Below, piece by piece: positions 24,484-33,547 of a DNA stretch of 64,000 nucleotides. The first letter of the stretch is position 1; the number at the start of each line of letters is the position of its first letter. The position numbers were made by a program, and so were the translations under genes. Source of the DNA: JABDKJ01 sp964609215 (lineage in GTDB: Bacteria > Bacteroidota > Bacteroidia > Flavobacteriales_D > JABDKJ01); NCBI GenBank assembly GCA_964609215.1, contig CAZSQZ010000002.1, positions 62,001 to 126,000 on the forward strand, in the 5' to 3' direction. Below the pieces are notes generated by a model. It worked only from the letters and a program-made list of their open reading frames with translations. It had not been told where the DNA came from and searched no databases.

Positions 24484-26718
24484 ATGGAAGAAACAGTAAT
24501 GGCAGATTTGGTAAGCTTTGAAACAGCAGAGAAACTCGGTCTTTTAAAAGAGGAATTTGAAAAGGTCAAAGAGATTTTGGGAAGAACGCCAAATTTCACG
24601 GAGTTAAGTATCTTCTCTGTTATGTGGTCAGAGCATTGTTCCTATAAAAATTCTATAAAGTGGTTAAAGACCCTCCCTCGAAAAGGCCCTCACCTCCTAG
24701 CAGAAGCAGGAGAAGAGAATGCCGGCTTAGTAGATATAGGTGGAGGCTTGGCTTGTGCTTTCAAAATAGAATCTCATAACCATCCTTCTGCGATAGAACC
24801 TTATCAGGGAGCTGCTACAGGTGTTGGAGGAATTAACAGAGATATTTTCACCATGGGAGCCAGACCCATTGCTCAGCTTAACTCTTTAAGGTTTGGTCCC
24901 ATAGAAAATGACAGAACACAATGGCTTATTAAAGGAGTAGTAAAAGGAATTGGCGACTACGGAAATGCCTTTGGTATACCCGTTTTAGGTGGCGAAGTTT
25001 TTTTTGACGAATGTTATAATCAAAACCCATTGGTCAATGCCATGTCTGTCGGAATTGTGGATGTTAACAAAACACTTTCCGCTATTTCTTATGGAGTGGG
25101 AAATCCCGTTTACATTGTAGGCTCTTCAACTGGAAAGGATGGAATTCACGGAGCAACATTTGCCAGTGGAGATTTAACAGAAGATTCAATGGATGATTTA
25201 CCCGCTGTACAAGTAGGTGATCCCTTCCAGGAAAAACTACTTTTAGAAGCAACACTAGAACTGGCGGAAACAGATACCGTAATTGGAATGCAAGATATGG
25301 GTGCTGCAGGTATTATCTGTTCTACATCTGAAATGTCTGCAAAGGGCAAGCATGGCATGACCATTAATTTAGACAAAGTTCCCACTCGACAAGAAGGTAT
25401 GAAACCCTTCGAAATTTTACTTTCCGAATCTCAGGAAAGAATGCTGGTAGTGGTTAAGAAAGGGCAAGAAGCAGCTGTTGAGCGCATCTTTGATAAATGG
25501 GATTTAAATGCCATTCAAATTGGTGAGGTAACAGAAGGTGATAGACTGGAATTTTTTATGGAAGGAACAAAGGTTGCTGATGTTCCTGCGGACGATTTGG
25601 TTTTAGGAGGTGGGGCACCTGTTTATGAAAGAGAATATGCCGAACCTCAGTATTTTAGGGATGGTCAAGATTTTGATATCAATTCAGTAAACGAGCCCGA
25701 AGACATAAAAGCAGCTGCCTATCAATTATTGAACCTACCTAATATTGGTTCTAAGAAATGGGTCATAGAACAGTATGACACCATGGTTGGAACAAAGAAC
25801 ATGTCTACCAATGCTCCCAGCGATGCAGGAATTACCAATTTAAAAGGGACTGAAAAAGCATTAGCACTAACTGTAGATTGTAACGCCAGATATGTTTTTG
25901 CCGATCCAGTGATGGGTACATCAATTGCCGTTGCGGAAGCAGCTAGAAATATTGTCTGTTCCGGAGGCAAGCCTTCTGCAGTAACCAATTGCCTGAACTT
26001 TGGAAACCCTTACAATCCAGAAGTGTATTGGCAATTTGTTGGTGCGATCAAGGGAATGAGTGAAGCCTGTGAGAAATTTCAAACACCTGTTACTGGAGGA
26101 AATGTAAGTTTCTACAATCAAACGGTTACGGATGATTATATTGAACCTGTCTTCCCTACTCCAACTATAGGAATGGTGGGTATAGTGGAAGATAAAGCGC
26201 ATATAATGACGCTCAACTTCAAGAAAGAAGGGGATTTAATCTTTCTCTTAGGAGAGTCCAGAAATGACATCAATTCTTCTGAATACCTAGCCAATATCTG
26301 CGGTGTTAAATTATCTCCCGCTCCTTACTTAGATTTAAATGAGGAATTTGTATTGCATGAAATCTTAAAAAAATTGATCGAAAATAAAATGATCAATTCA
26401 GCACATGACGTTTCAGACGGTGGACTTTGGACTTGTTTGGTTGAGAAAGGATTGCATAACAATCTGGGATTTGAAATAGAAGCAGATGACAGTGTAAGAA
26501 TGGATGCCTTTCTTTTTGGCGAAGCACAATCAAGAGTGGTGATTTCTTTAGATAGTTCACAACAAGATGCATTCATAGAATACATGACACGCCTTGGGCA
26601 ATCCTTTAACATATTGGGAGCCGTAACTTCGGGTGAGATAAGGATTGATGGTAAGGATTTTGGCACAATTTCTGAAGCAAAAAACACCCATGAAAATGCC
26701 CTTACGCAACATATATAA
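24484..26718 (+). CDS. purL: Phosphoribosylformylglycinamidine synthase subunit PurL
   Basis: A 744-residue small-type PurL, the synthetase subunit that uses ATP to convert FGAR to FGAM in purine synthesis with PurS and PurQ. It has MWSEHCSYKNS, the ATP/FGAR segment KIESHNHPSAIEPYQGAATG, and the paired AIRS-like domains with DPVMGTSIAVAEAARN and VSDGGLWTCL. PurS and PurQ are not encoded in the window. ATG 24484 is used; ATG 24499 is also possible. Its end overlaps the DUF2147 gene by 29 bases. Confidence 0.96.
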   Translation: MEETVMADLVSFETAEKLGLLKEEFEKVKEILGRTPNFTELSIFSVMWSEHCSYKNSIKWLKTLPRKGPHLLAEAGEENAGLVDIGGGLACAFKIESHNHPSAIEPYQGAATGVGGINRDIFTMGARPIAQLNSLRFGPIENDRTQWLIKGVVKGIGDYGNAFGIPVLGGEVFFDECYNQNPLVNAMSVGIVDVNKTLSAISYGVGNPVYIVGSSTGKDGIHGATFASGDLTEDSMDDLPAVQVGDPFQEKLLLEATLELAETDTVIGMQDMGAAGIICSTSEMSAKGKHGMTINLDKVPTRQEGMKPFEILLSESQERMLVVVKKGQEAAVERIFDKWDLNAIQIGEVTEGDRLEFFMEGTKVADVPADDLVLGGGAPVYEREYAEPQYFRDGQDFDINSVNEPEDIKAAAYQLLNLPNIGSKKWVIEQYDTMVGTKNMSTNAPSDAGITNLKGTEKALALTVDCNARYVFADPVMGTSIAVAEAARNIVCSGGKPSAVTNCLNFGNPYNPEVYWQFVGAIKGMSEACEKFQTPVTGGNVSFYNQTVTDDYIEPVFPTPTIGMVGIVEDKAHIMTLNFKKEGDLIFLLGESRNDINSSEYLANICGVKLSPAPYLDLNEEFVLHEILKKLIENKMINSAHDVSDGGLWTCLVEKGLHNNLGFEIEADDSVRMDAFLFGEAQSRVVISLDSSQQDAFIEYMTRLGQSFNILGAVTSGEIRIDGKDFGTISEAKNTHENALTQHI

Positions 26719-27148
26719 AAACCTTTTCTTAGCAGGCTTTGTCTTTTTTTGCTTTAATCTTCAAGCTCAGTCTTCTAGTGATATATTCGGAACTTGGATT
26801 ACCATTGACGATAAAACAGGCAAGGAAAGATCTAAGATAGAAATCTATAAAAAAGGTGATAAAGCCTTTGGAAAAGTTGTTAAGTTCCTTGCAAATCCTC
26901 AAAACGAAAAAACGGAACGCTGTGATGAATGCGATGAAGATGATGATCGTAAAGATCAATTGGTTTTGGGGATGGAAATTATCAGAGATCTAAAACTTAT
27001 TGATGGAAAGTGGAAAGATGGAACCATCCTAGACCCAGAAGAAGGAAAAGTCTACGATTGCAAAATTTGGTTGGAAGACGGCAAATTACAAGTAAGAGGT
27101 TATGTTGCTTTTTTCTACCGAACGCAGGAATGGATAAAAGACCAATAA
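26690..27148 (+). CDS. DUF2147-type secreted protein
   Basis: About 152 residues with a signal peptide (hydrophobic 10-25, cleavage probably after NLQA). The mature part has the pattern of DUF2147 proteins: IFGTWITIDDKTGKERSKIEI, a mid CDECDEDDD acidic stretch, DGTILDPEEGKVYDCKIWLE and VRGYVAFFYRTQEW. It is predicted to be a small beta-rich periplasmic protein of unknown function. The start overlaps the 3' end of purL (ATG 26690 or 26696), and a terminator follows, so the two form one transcript. Confidence 0.75.
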   Translation: MKMPLRNIYKNLFLAGFVFFCFNLQAQSSSDIFGTWITIDDKTGKERSKIEIYKKGDKAFGKVVKFLANPQNEKTERCDECDEDDDRKDQLVLGMEIIRDLKLIDGKWKDGTILDPEEGKVYDCKIWLEDGKLQVRGYVAFFYRTQEWIKDQ

Positions 27149-27163
27149 CAAAGACAATCGGCA

Positions 27164-27186
27164 ATCCATAACTATGGATCTTTTTT
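27164..27186 (+). terminator. Rho-independent terminator after purL-DUF2147
   Basis: ATCCAT (27164-27169) and ATGGAT (27174-27179) form a short stem with loop AACT, followed by C and six T. It lies 16 bases after the DUF2147 stop. Confidence 0.65.
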
Positions 27187-27187
27187 A

Positions 27188-27195
27188 TACTTTAG
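27188..27195 (+). promoter_or_regulatory. Candidate -7 element for second glycan operon
   Basis: TACTTTAG differs from TAnnTTTG by one base and ends 15 bases before the GT2 start, directly after the terminator T-run. No -33 TTG is seen. Weak support. Confidence 0.35.
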
Positions 27196-27210
27196 CCGCG
27201 AAATTTTCGC

Positions 27211-28002
27211 ATGATTTACCTTATTCTTCCCGCATATAATGAAGAGAAATCTTTTGATAGCCTTTTCGCAAAAGTCAAAGTTTTTTTCGAAGAAGAAATG
27301 AAATTGGAATATCGCATTGTCGTTTGCGATGATGGCAGCAGAGACCGAACACAGGAAATGCTGGAAGAATATAAGAAGTCACTTCCTTTAACCGTACTTA
27401 CCCATAAAATAAATAGGGGCCTTGGAGAAACCATGCGGGATTTATTTGAGTATGTTGCTGAACATACCAAGGACGAGGATATAATAATAAGAATGGATTG
27501 CGATGACACCCATGAACCGCAATTTATGAAAGGGCTAATCGAAAAAATTCACGAGGGAAATGATGTTGTTATTGCATCTCGTTTTGTTGAAGGAGGAAGC
27601 GGTGGTGAAGGCTTGAACTTCTTCAGAACTTTTATTTCTAATGGAGCACAATTATTCATGCGTATTTTCTTCCCAATAAAGGGCCTGAAAGAATACTCCT
27701 CTGGCTTTAGAGCATATAAGGCATCTGCTGTTAAGTTTGCGATAGAACAATTCGGAAATAGTTTCATTCAATTAAAAGGGCTTGGCTTTACATGCACTCT
27801 GGAAAAAATTGTAAAATTCAAAATGCTGAATGCAAAATTTGCTGAGGCTCCTTTTGTTTTGAAATACGATCAAAAAGTAAGTGAATCTAAAATGGTTAGC
27901 TCCATAACAACCTTTGGTTATTTAACATTAGCAGTGCTCTATCATTGGCCTTGGGGAGGATGGAGAAGTCAGTACAAAAACAAACCCAAATTGCACGAAT
28001 GA
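27211..28002 (+). CDS. GT2-family glycosyltransferase (DPMS-like)
   Basis: A 263-residue GT-A enzyme: LILPAYNEE at the N-terminus, VVCDDGSRDRTQEML, NRGLGETMRDLF and the metal-binding RMDCDDTHEP, then SSGFRAYKA. The arrangement resembles dolichyl/polyprenyl-phosphate mannose synthase without C-terminal membrane helices. It could make a polyprenyl-phosphate sugar or extend the glycan. It opens an eight-gene plus-strand operon ending at 37206. Confidence 0.85.
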   Translation: MIYLILPAYNEEKSFDSLFAKVKVFFEEEMKLEYRIVVCDDGSRDRTQEMLEEYKKSLPLTVLTHKINRGLGETMRDLFEYVAEHTKDEDIIIRMDCDDTHEPQFMKGLIEKIHEGNDVVIASRFVEGGSGGEGLNFFRTFISNGAQLFMRIFFPIKGLKEYSSGFRAYKASAVKFAIEQFGNSFIQLKGLGFTCTLEKIVKFKMLNAKFAEAPFVLKYDQKVSESKMVSSITTFGYLTLAVLYHWPWGGWRSQYKNKPKLHE

Positions 28003-28829
28003 GCGCAACTATTGAGGACGTAAAAAGTTTCTGGGAGGAAAATCCTTTATTTTCAGGAGAAAGTGAGCATCCCGTTAATTCAAAAGCTTTCTTCGAAGAA
28101 CACAGACAAGTATACATGGATGATGTTTTTGCTGGAAAATTCGAGGATGAAAAATTCATTCCAAAATTAGATGGCGCAAGGGTTTTGGATTTAGGTTGTG
28201 GAGTTGGTTTTTGGACTATAGAAATTCAAAAAAGAAGAAATGTAAGCGAGTTTTTTAGTGGAGATCTTACTCAGGCAGCTTTGGATGCTACTCAAAAAAG
28301 GTTGGACATTTACGATTGTAAATCTAGCTTATCTCAGCAAAATGCTGAAAGTCTGAGTTATGATTCGAATTTCTTTGATCATGTAAATTGTCAGGGCGTA
28401 ATTCACCATACTGTAAACCCAGATAAGGCCATTGAAGAAATAGCACGAGTTTTAAAATCAGGAGGGCAAGCTAGTATTTCTGTTTACTACAAAAACTTCT
28501 TTATTAGAAATTGGAAAAGCATTCGTTTTTTTGGAAAATTCTTAAACAAGAAAGGAGCAAAGCTAAAGGGAAGAGGACGTGAAAGTATCTTTGGCAAGGA
28601 AGACACCGATGAAATTACCAGAATGTATGATGGTGACAAAAACCCAATCGGAATTTCCTATTCCAAAAAAGAATTGAATAGTGCTCTTGAAAAGTATTTT
28701 AAGATAGAAAAAACATTTTTGTACTTTTTTCCTGCCAGATCATTACCTTTCAAAATTCCAAAATATTTACATAGGTTTTTAGCAAAGTATTTTGGGTTTA
28801 TGATTCATGCAAATCTTATCAAGAAATAA
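27999..28829 (+). CDS. SAM-dependent class I methyltransferase
   Basis: About 276 residues, starting at ATG 27999 inside the GT2 stop (ATGA). Motif I is VLDLGCGVGFWTIE (about 63-76), with later VNCQGVIHHTVNPDKAIEEI and LKSGGQASISVYY typical of Methyltransf_11. It should methylate a small molecule or sugar; the operon suggests a glycan precursor. The N-terminus 'SFWEENPLFSGE' matches methyltransferases found in polysaccharide loci. Confidence 0.85.
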   Translation: MSATIEDVKSFWEENPLFSGESEHPVNSKAFFEEHRQVYMDDVFAGKFEDEKFIPKLDGARVLDLGCGVGFWTIEIQKRRNVSEFFSGDLTQAALDATQKRLDIYDCKSSLSQQNAESLSYDSNFFDHVNCQGVIHHTVNPDKAIEEIARVLKSGGQASISVYYKNFFIRNWKSIRFFGKFLNKKGAKLKGRGRESIFGKEDTDEITRMYDGDKNPIGISYSKKELNSALEKYFKIEKTFLYFFPARSLPFKIPKYLHRFLAKYFGFMIHANLIKK

Positions 28830-28835
28830 AAAATT

Positions 28836-30722
28836 ATGTGCGGAATAGTCGGTTTTGTGGACCAACATACTGACTACAATAAGGAAGAAGTTCTTCGTGA
28901 AATGATGGCTTCTGTAAAACACAGAGGTCCAGATGACGAAGGTGTTTTTTTGAATAAAGAGAATAGTACAGCCTTTGGACATGTTCGCTTATCTATCATT
29001 GATTTAGCAAGTGGACAACAGCCCATGCGCTCGGCAGATGATCGTTATACAATAGTCTTTAATGGAGAGATATATAACTACATTGAGCTGAAAAAGGATC
29101 TGGAAAAGAAAGGACATACTTTTCGAACCAGTTCGGATACCGAAGTCCTAATTGCACTTTATCAGAAGTACGGAAAAACAATGGTAGATTACCTCAATGG
29201 AATGTTTGCCTTTGCCATTTATGATAAGGCTGAAGACCTTGTTTTCATAGCTAGAGATCACCTTGGAATTAAACCTTTGTATTATTTCTCTAATGCATCT
29301 TTTTTTGCTTTCGCCTCAGAAATAAAAGCACTGTTTAAGCATCCAAAAATAAGTGCTGAACCAAATGCAGCTTTACTACATGAATATTTAACCTTCCAGT
29401 TTATTTTAGGAAAGGAAACGCTCTATGAAAGGATTCACAAAATCGAACCAGGGAATTACGCCATCATTAAGCACGGTCAGATTCAAGAGATTAAACAATA
29501 TTGGCATATCTCCTATGAAATAAACGAATCAAAAAGTGAGTCCGATTTTCAGGAGGAGATATTGGAAATTTTAGAACATTCCGCTTCTATCCAAATTCGT
29601 TCTGATGTGCCTTTAGGTGCTTTTCTAAGTGGGGGAATAGATTCTAGTCTTGTTTCTACATTGGCGTCAAAATATTACAATGGAAAATTAAAGACGTTTA
29701 CCGGTGGGTTCAAAATTGCTCCAGAATATGATGAAAGCCATTTTGCAAGAATGGTTAGTGATTCTATTAAAAGTGATCATTTCGAGGCGTTTCCCGAATC
29801 TCAAGATTTCATAGACACCTTTGAGAAATTAGTTTACCATATGGATGAACCTGCAGCAGGTCCCGGTTTATTTCCACAGTACATGGTTTCTAAATTAGCT
29901 TCTGAGCATGTTAAAGTTGTTTTAGGTGGACAGGGAGGTGATGAAATTTTTGGGGGTTATGCTAGATATTCGGTAGCCTACCTTGAGCAGTGTCTTAAAG
30001 GAGCTATTTTTGAATCTCAGGAAGAAGGGCAACATGTTGTAACACTTTCCTCAATAGTAGAAAGCTTACCCATGTTAAAGCAGTACTTCCCAATGATTAG
30101 AAATCAATTCAAAAAAGGGCTTTTTGGTGAAATGGATGACCGTTATTTCAGGTTGATTAACAGAGCCCCAAACCTTGGAAACTATTATTCAGATAACTTA
30201 CTGCAAAGTAGAGATGAGGGAAGCATAAAAAATAAATTTGCCTCAATTTTTAATCGACCGGACTCCCCTTCCTACTTTAATAAAATGACCTATTTCGATA
30301 TGAAAACGCTCCTACCTGCTCTATTTCATGTAGAAGATAGAGTAAGTATGTCTGTAAGTCTAGAATCTAGAGTTCCGCTTTGTGATTATCGTTTAGTTCA
30401 GTTAGCAGCTAGCATTCCTCCAACTATGAAATATTCTGGTGGAAAAACCAAGTATATGCTCATTCAAGCAATTAAAGGTCTGTTGCCAGAACCCATTGAA
30501 AAAAGAAAAGATAAAATGGGCTTCCCTACCCCTTTAAACGAATGGACTAATGGACCTTTAAGGGATTATGTATTGGATATCTTAAAAAGCCAAAAAGCAA
30601 GGGAAAGAGGATTATATAAAGTGGAAAAAATAGAGAAACAAATTCTTGAAAGTCCCAAGTTCAGCAGAGACTTGTGGGGTCTTTTAAATGTTGAGATGTG
30701 GCACCGAACATTTATTGATTAG
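28836..30722 (+). CDS. asnB: Asparagine synthase-type glutamine amidotransferase
   Basis: A 628-residue class II amidotransferase. The N-terminal nucleophile Cys2 (MCGIVGF) is followed by the glutaminase signatures HRGPDDEG, GHVRLSIIDL and FNGEIYN. The synthetase domain has the PP-loop SGGIDSSLVS (about 265). It uses glutamine nitrogen to amidate a carboxylate by an adenylate intermediate. In glycan operons such proteins often amidate uronic acids or related sugars instead of making free asparagine, so the specific substrate here is open. Confidence 0.9.
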   Translation: MCGIVGFVDQHTDYNKEEVLREMMASVKHRGPDDEGVFLNKENSTAFGHVRLSIIDLASGQQPMRSADDRYTIVFNGEIYNYIELKKDLEKKGHTFRTSSDTEVLIALYQKYGKTMVDYLNGMFAFAIYDKAEDLVFIARDHLGIKPLYYFSNASFFAFASEIKALFKHPKISAEPNAALLHEYLTFQFILGKETLYERIHKIEPGNYAIIKHGQIQEIKQYWHISYEINESKSESDFQEEILEILEHSASIQIRSDVPLGAFLSGGIDSSLVSTLASKYYNGKLKTFTGGFKIAPEYDESHFARMVSDSIKSDHFEAFPESQDFIDTFEKLVYHMDEPAAGPGLFPQYMVSKLASEHVKVVLGGQGGDEIFGGYARYSVAYLEQCLKGAIFESQEEGQHVVTLSSIVESLPMLKQYFPMIRNQFKKGLFGEMDDRYFRLINRAPNLGNYYSDNLLQSRDEGSIKNKFASIFNRPDSPSYFNKMTYFDMKTLLPALFHVEDRVSMSVSLESRVPLCDYRLVQLAASIPPTMKYSGGKTKYMLIQAIKGLLPEPIEKRKDKMGFPTPLNEWTNGPLRDYVLDILKSQKARERGLYKVEKIEKQILESPKFSRDLWGLLNVEMWHRTFID

Positions 30723-32009
30723 ATGCTCTATTTAGAAAGCAATATTAAAGATCATTCCTGGCTAAAATATCTATTGGATGAATTCTGCAGAATTGAAAAA
30801 GCTCAATTCGATTTTGAAATTACCTCTGCCCCTCCTACTGGCAGTAATATTGTTTCCTATGGCAAGGATTCATCAGATATTTTTGAAGCTACTCCTGATC
30901 ATTTCGACAGTAAAATTGAGTATCTCAATGATGATTTATTCATTTTAAAAAATACTAATAACAATTCCTTTAAAGGAAAATTTAAGTTTGATCTTCTCTG
31001 GAACGCATTCTATTTTTTAAGTAGAAAAGACGAATGGGATAGGGAAAAAAATGGAATCAACATTCAAAGTTATTCCGGAAAGACAACGCGAAATAATAAT
31101 GAATCCTGGTTAATTCCGATAGTCAATAATTACTTCCAAATGCTTAAGATTTTCATTGAAGATAAATTTGATGGAATACAATTTGCACCAAGCAACTCTC
31201 CCATTCTTGAGCTATCACATGATTTAGATTATCTAAAAAAAACAAGAAGCTTAAAAATTAAACAAGGTGCATTTAATTTTCTTAACGGGCTAAAGAATTG
31301 GGATGCTGAAAAATTGAAAAGAGCAATTTCATTTAGTAGAACTAAACAAGACTATTGGAATTTTGATTTCTGGACCAATCTTGAGAAAAAATATGCTTTA
31401 AAATCTACTTTTTATGTTTACTCAAAAACCAAAAATGGAGGGCCAAAGAAATGGCTTTTGGATCCTTCTTATGATGTCAGATACAATAGCAAACTACAAG
31501 ACAAACTTAAGGAGCTCATTGAAAAAGGTTGGAAAATAGGACTTCATGGAAGTTTTGATAGTGCTTCAAATTTCGAATTACTCTCTGAAGAAAAAGAAAT
31601 TCTTGAGAAAGCCATTGGCAGTAAAGTTAGCAAGACTAGGCAGCATTGGTTAAGATATGAAGAAACCAGAACTCCTTTTTATCATGAGAAATTATTTGAA
31701 CAGGACTCTACTGTAGGCTGGAATAATAGAATGGGATTTAGGGCTGGGATTGCTTCAAAATATCGCCCTTATAACCACAGGGAAAAAAGAGCTTTTAGGC
31801 ATTTTGTGGTTCCTCAAATCATAATGGATTCAAATATTTTTGACTATGGATTTGAGAATCAGGATAAACTTATTCAACAATCCTTAAAAATGCTTCTGGG
31901 ATGTAGGCGAGTATCCAATGCACATTTTTCAATATCTTGGCATCCAAGGACATGTAATGAAGAATATAATTGGCATACTGCTTACGAAAAGCTTCTAAAA
32001 TCTTGGTAA
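30723..32009 (+). CDS. Polysaccharide deacetylase-like protein, copy 1
   Basis: A 428-residue protein that starts directly after the asnB stop. It has LELSHDLDYL in the place of the HDVD metal/base motif, WKIGLHGSFDS (second His motif), KTRQHWLRYE and GFRAGIASKYRP. These are typical of the NodB-like deacetylase subfamily found in exopolysaccharide loci. It may remove acetyl groups from amino sugars. The same family occurs at 44061-45338. The metal triad is not fully conserved in classical form, so catalysis is uncertain. Confidence 0.7.
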   Translation: MLYLESNIKDHSWLKYLLDEFCRIEKAQFDFEITSAPPTGSNIVSYGKDSSDIFEATPDHFDSKIEYLNDDLFILKNTNNNSFKGKFKFDLLWNAFYFLSRKDEWDREKNGINIQSYSGKTTRNNNESWLIPIVNNYFQMLKIFIEDKFDGIQFAPSNSPILELSHDLDYLKKTRSLKIKQGAFNFLNGLKNWDAEKLKRAISFSRTKQDYWNFDFWTNLEKKYALKSTFYVYSKTKNGGPKKWLLDPSYDVRYNSKLQDKLKELIEKGWKIGLHGSFDSASNFELLSEEKEILEKAIGSKVSKTRQHWLRYEETRTPFYHEKLFEQDSTVGWNNRMGFRAGIASKYRPYNHREKRAFRHFVVPQIIMDSNIFDYGFENQDKLIQQSLKMLLGCRRVSNAHFSISWHPRTCNEEYNWHTAYEKLLKSW

Positions 32010-33547
32010 ATCCATACTTAGACATATTGGATCAAAATTTTGAAAAACTTATGAATCTCTTTGACAGGGATTCGTTTTCAAATACTTATGGTTTTGCTGA
32101 CCGTAGCTATTGGGGATGGAAAGTTTCTGATTTTAGTAATGGTACTTTGCAAGGAGCTGTGATGAGTTTAGCTATTGGCTTAAAGCTTTCCAAGAAATAT
32201 CAAGGACAGAAAGAAGAGGTTCTTGAAGTCATTAAATCTGGAATTCTCGCTTGCGAAAAAATACGAGCTAAAAATGGCTCTATGGCGGAAGCGTACCCAA
32301 ATGAGAACTCCTTTTGTGTGACGGCTCTAGTTGCTCATGATGTACTTTCAGCAATAAAATTCTTGGATAATGACTTGGATACCAATTTCAAAAAAAAGGC
32401 TTTTGAAATTGTGCGCCCGTTGATAGAATTCATTACCAAAAACGATGAAGAACATGCGATAATTTCAAATCATTTAGCAACTGCTGTAGCTGCTATTGAG
32501 TTATGGAATAATCTAACAGGGGCCAATAGCTCCCGTTCTGCGGAATTACTTGAAATTATAAAACTGAATCAATCAAATGAAGGATGGTTGAAAGAATATG
32601 AGAGCGCAGATCCGGGGTATCAAACGCTTTGCACTTATTACTTAGCTAGTGCTCACTACCAATCGGATAGTTTGGGTTTTATCAATTTGGATGCTTCCCT
32701 TAATTTCCTTTCGCATTTTGTGCATCCGGATGGCAGTATAGGAGGCACATATGGTTCACGAAATACGGAAGTTTATTATCCTGGAGGCATAGAATATTTT
32801 GCAAGTAAAAACGATGAATTCAGGGATTTACAACAAAGGCTCCTTCTGGGTATTAAAAACGGAAAACATCTATTACCTGAAAATATTGACATTGGCAATT
32901 ACGTTCCTTTGCTTAATGCCTATGCTTTCGCAGCTTATTTTTACAAGGATAAACCATCATCAAATATAGATGCTGATACTATAGAAATAGACTTCCCGGA
33001 TGCAGGCCTTTTTGTTAAGAAAAATGAACACTATCACGCCATTTTAAATTACAAAAAAGGGGGTCTACTAAAAGTGTATGATTGTAAAACTAAAAACTTA
33101 GATTATTCAGATAATGGATATTTTGGTAATAGTTCCAATGATAAAGTCATATCAAATCAACAATTTGATTCCAATGGGAGCTTTAACACAGCTGAGATTA
33201 AAAGCATCTTTTATTATGTAAACCAGAGTGCACCTAGTGCTTTTTCTACTCTTGTGCTTAGAGCACTTTCATTAACTTTTTTTAAATCCGTTTCTTTTGG
33301 AAATTGGTTTAAGAAACGAATTGTGAAAATGTTGATGACTGGCAAAAAACCTGCAGGTGGAAGTATTTGTAGAAAAGTACATTTTTTTGACAATCGCATT
33401 GATATAAAAGACAAAATCATTCCTCCAAAACATTCAAAGAATATTCAACTTAGTATTGAATCAAGAGCTATTCATATGGCCTCCTCAGGCTATTATATCT
33501 CAAAAAATAAAACACAGTCGAAAATTGTACATTCGATTCAAGAATGA
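32003..33547 (+). CDS. Unidentified glycan-operon protein, possible alpha/alpha-toroid fold
   Basis: About 514 residues, not confidently recognised. The first ~300 residues are helical with periodic hydrophobic helices and end in DPGYQTLCTYYLASAHY and HPDGSIGGTYGSRNTEVYY. The last ~200 residues are beta-rich. This layout recalls alpha/alpha-toroid plus beta-sandwich polysaccharide lyases and heparinase II/III-like proteins. No signal peptide is present, so it would act in the cytoplasm. The start may be TTG 32003 (7-base overlap) or ATG 31970 (40-base overlap). Confidence 0.6.
   Translation: MVNPYLDILDQNFEKLMNLFDRDSFSNTYGFADRSYWGWKVSDFSNGTLQGAVMSLAIGLKLSKKYQGQKEEVLEVIKSGILACEKIRAKNGSMAEAYPNENSFCVTALVAHDVLSAIKFLDNDLDTNFKKKAFEIVRPLIEFITKNDEEHAIISNHLATAVAAIELWNNLTGANSSRSAELLEIIKLNQSNEGWLKEYESADPGYQTLCTYYLASAHYQSDSLGFINLDASLNFLSHFVHPDGSIGGTYGSRNTEVYYPGGIEYFASKNDEFRDLQQRLLLGIKNGKHLLPENIDIGNYVPLLNAYAFAAYFYKDKPSSNIDADTIEIDFPDAGLFVKKNEHYHAILNYKKGGLLKVYDCKTKNLDYSDNGYFGNSSNDKVISNQQFDSNGSFNTAEIKSIFYYVNQSAPSAFSTLVLRALSLTFFKSVSFGNWFKKRIVKMLMTGKKPAGGSICRKVHFFDNRIDIKDKIIPPKHSKNIQLSIESRAIHMASSGYYISKNKTQSKIVHSIQE

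Noticed and set aside
26325..26687. 120-codon minus-strand ORF opposite purL
   Set aside because: purL is complete and conserved over this part, and the antisense protein has no recognisable feature.
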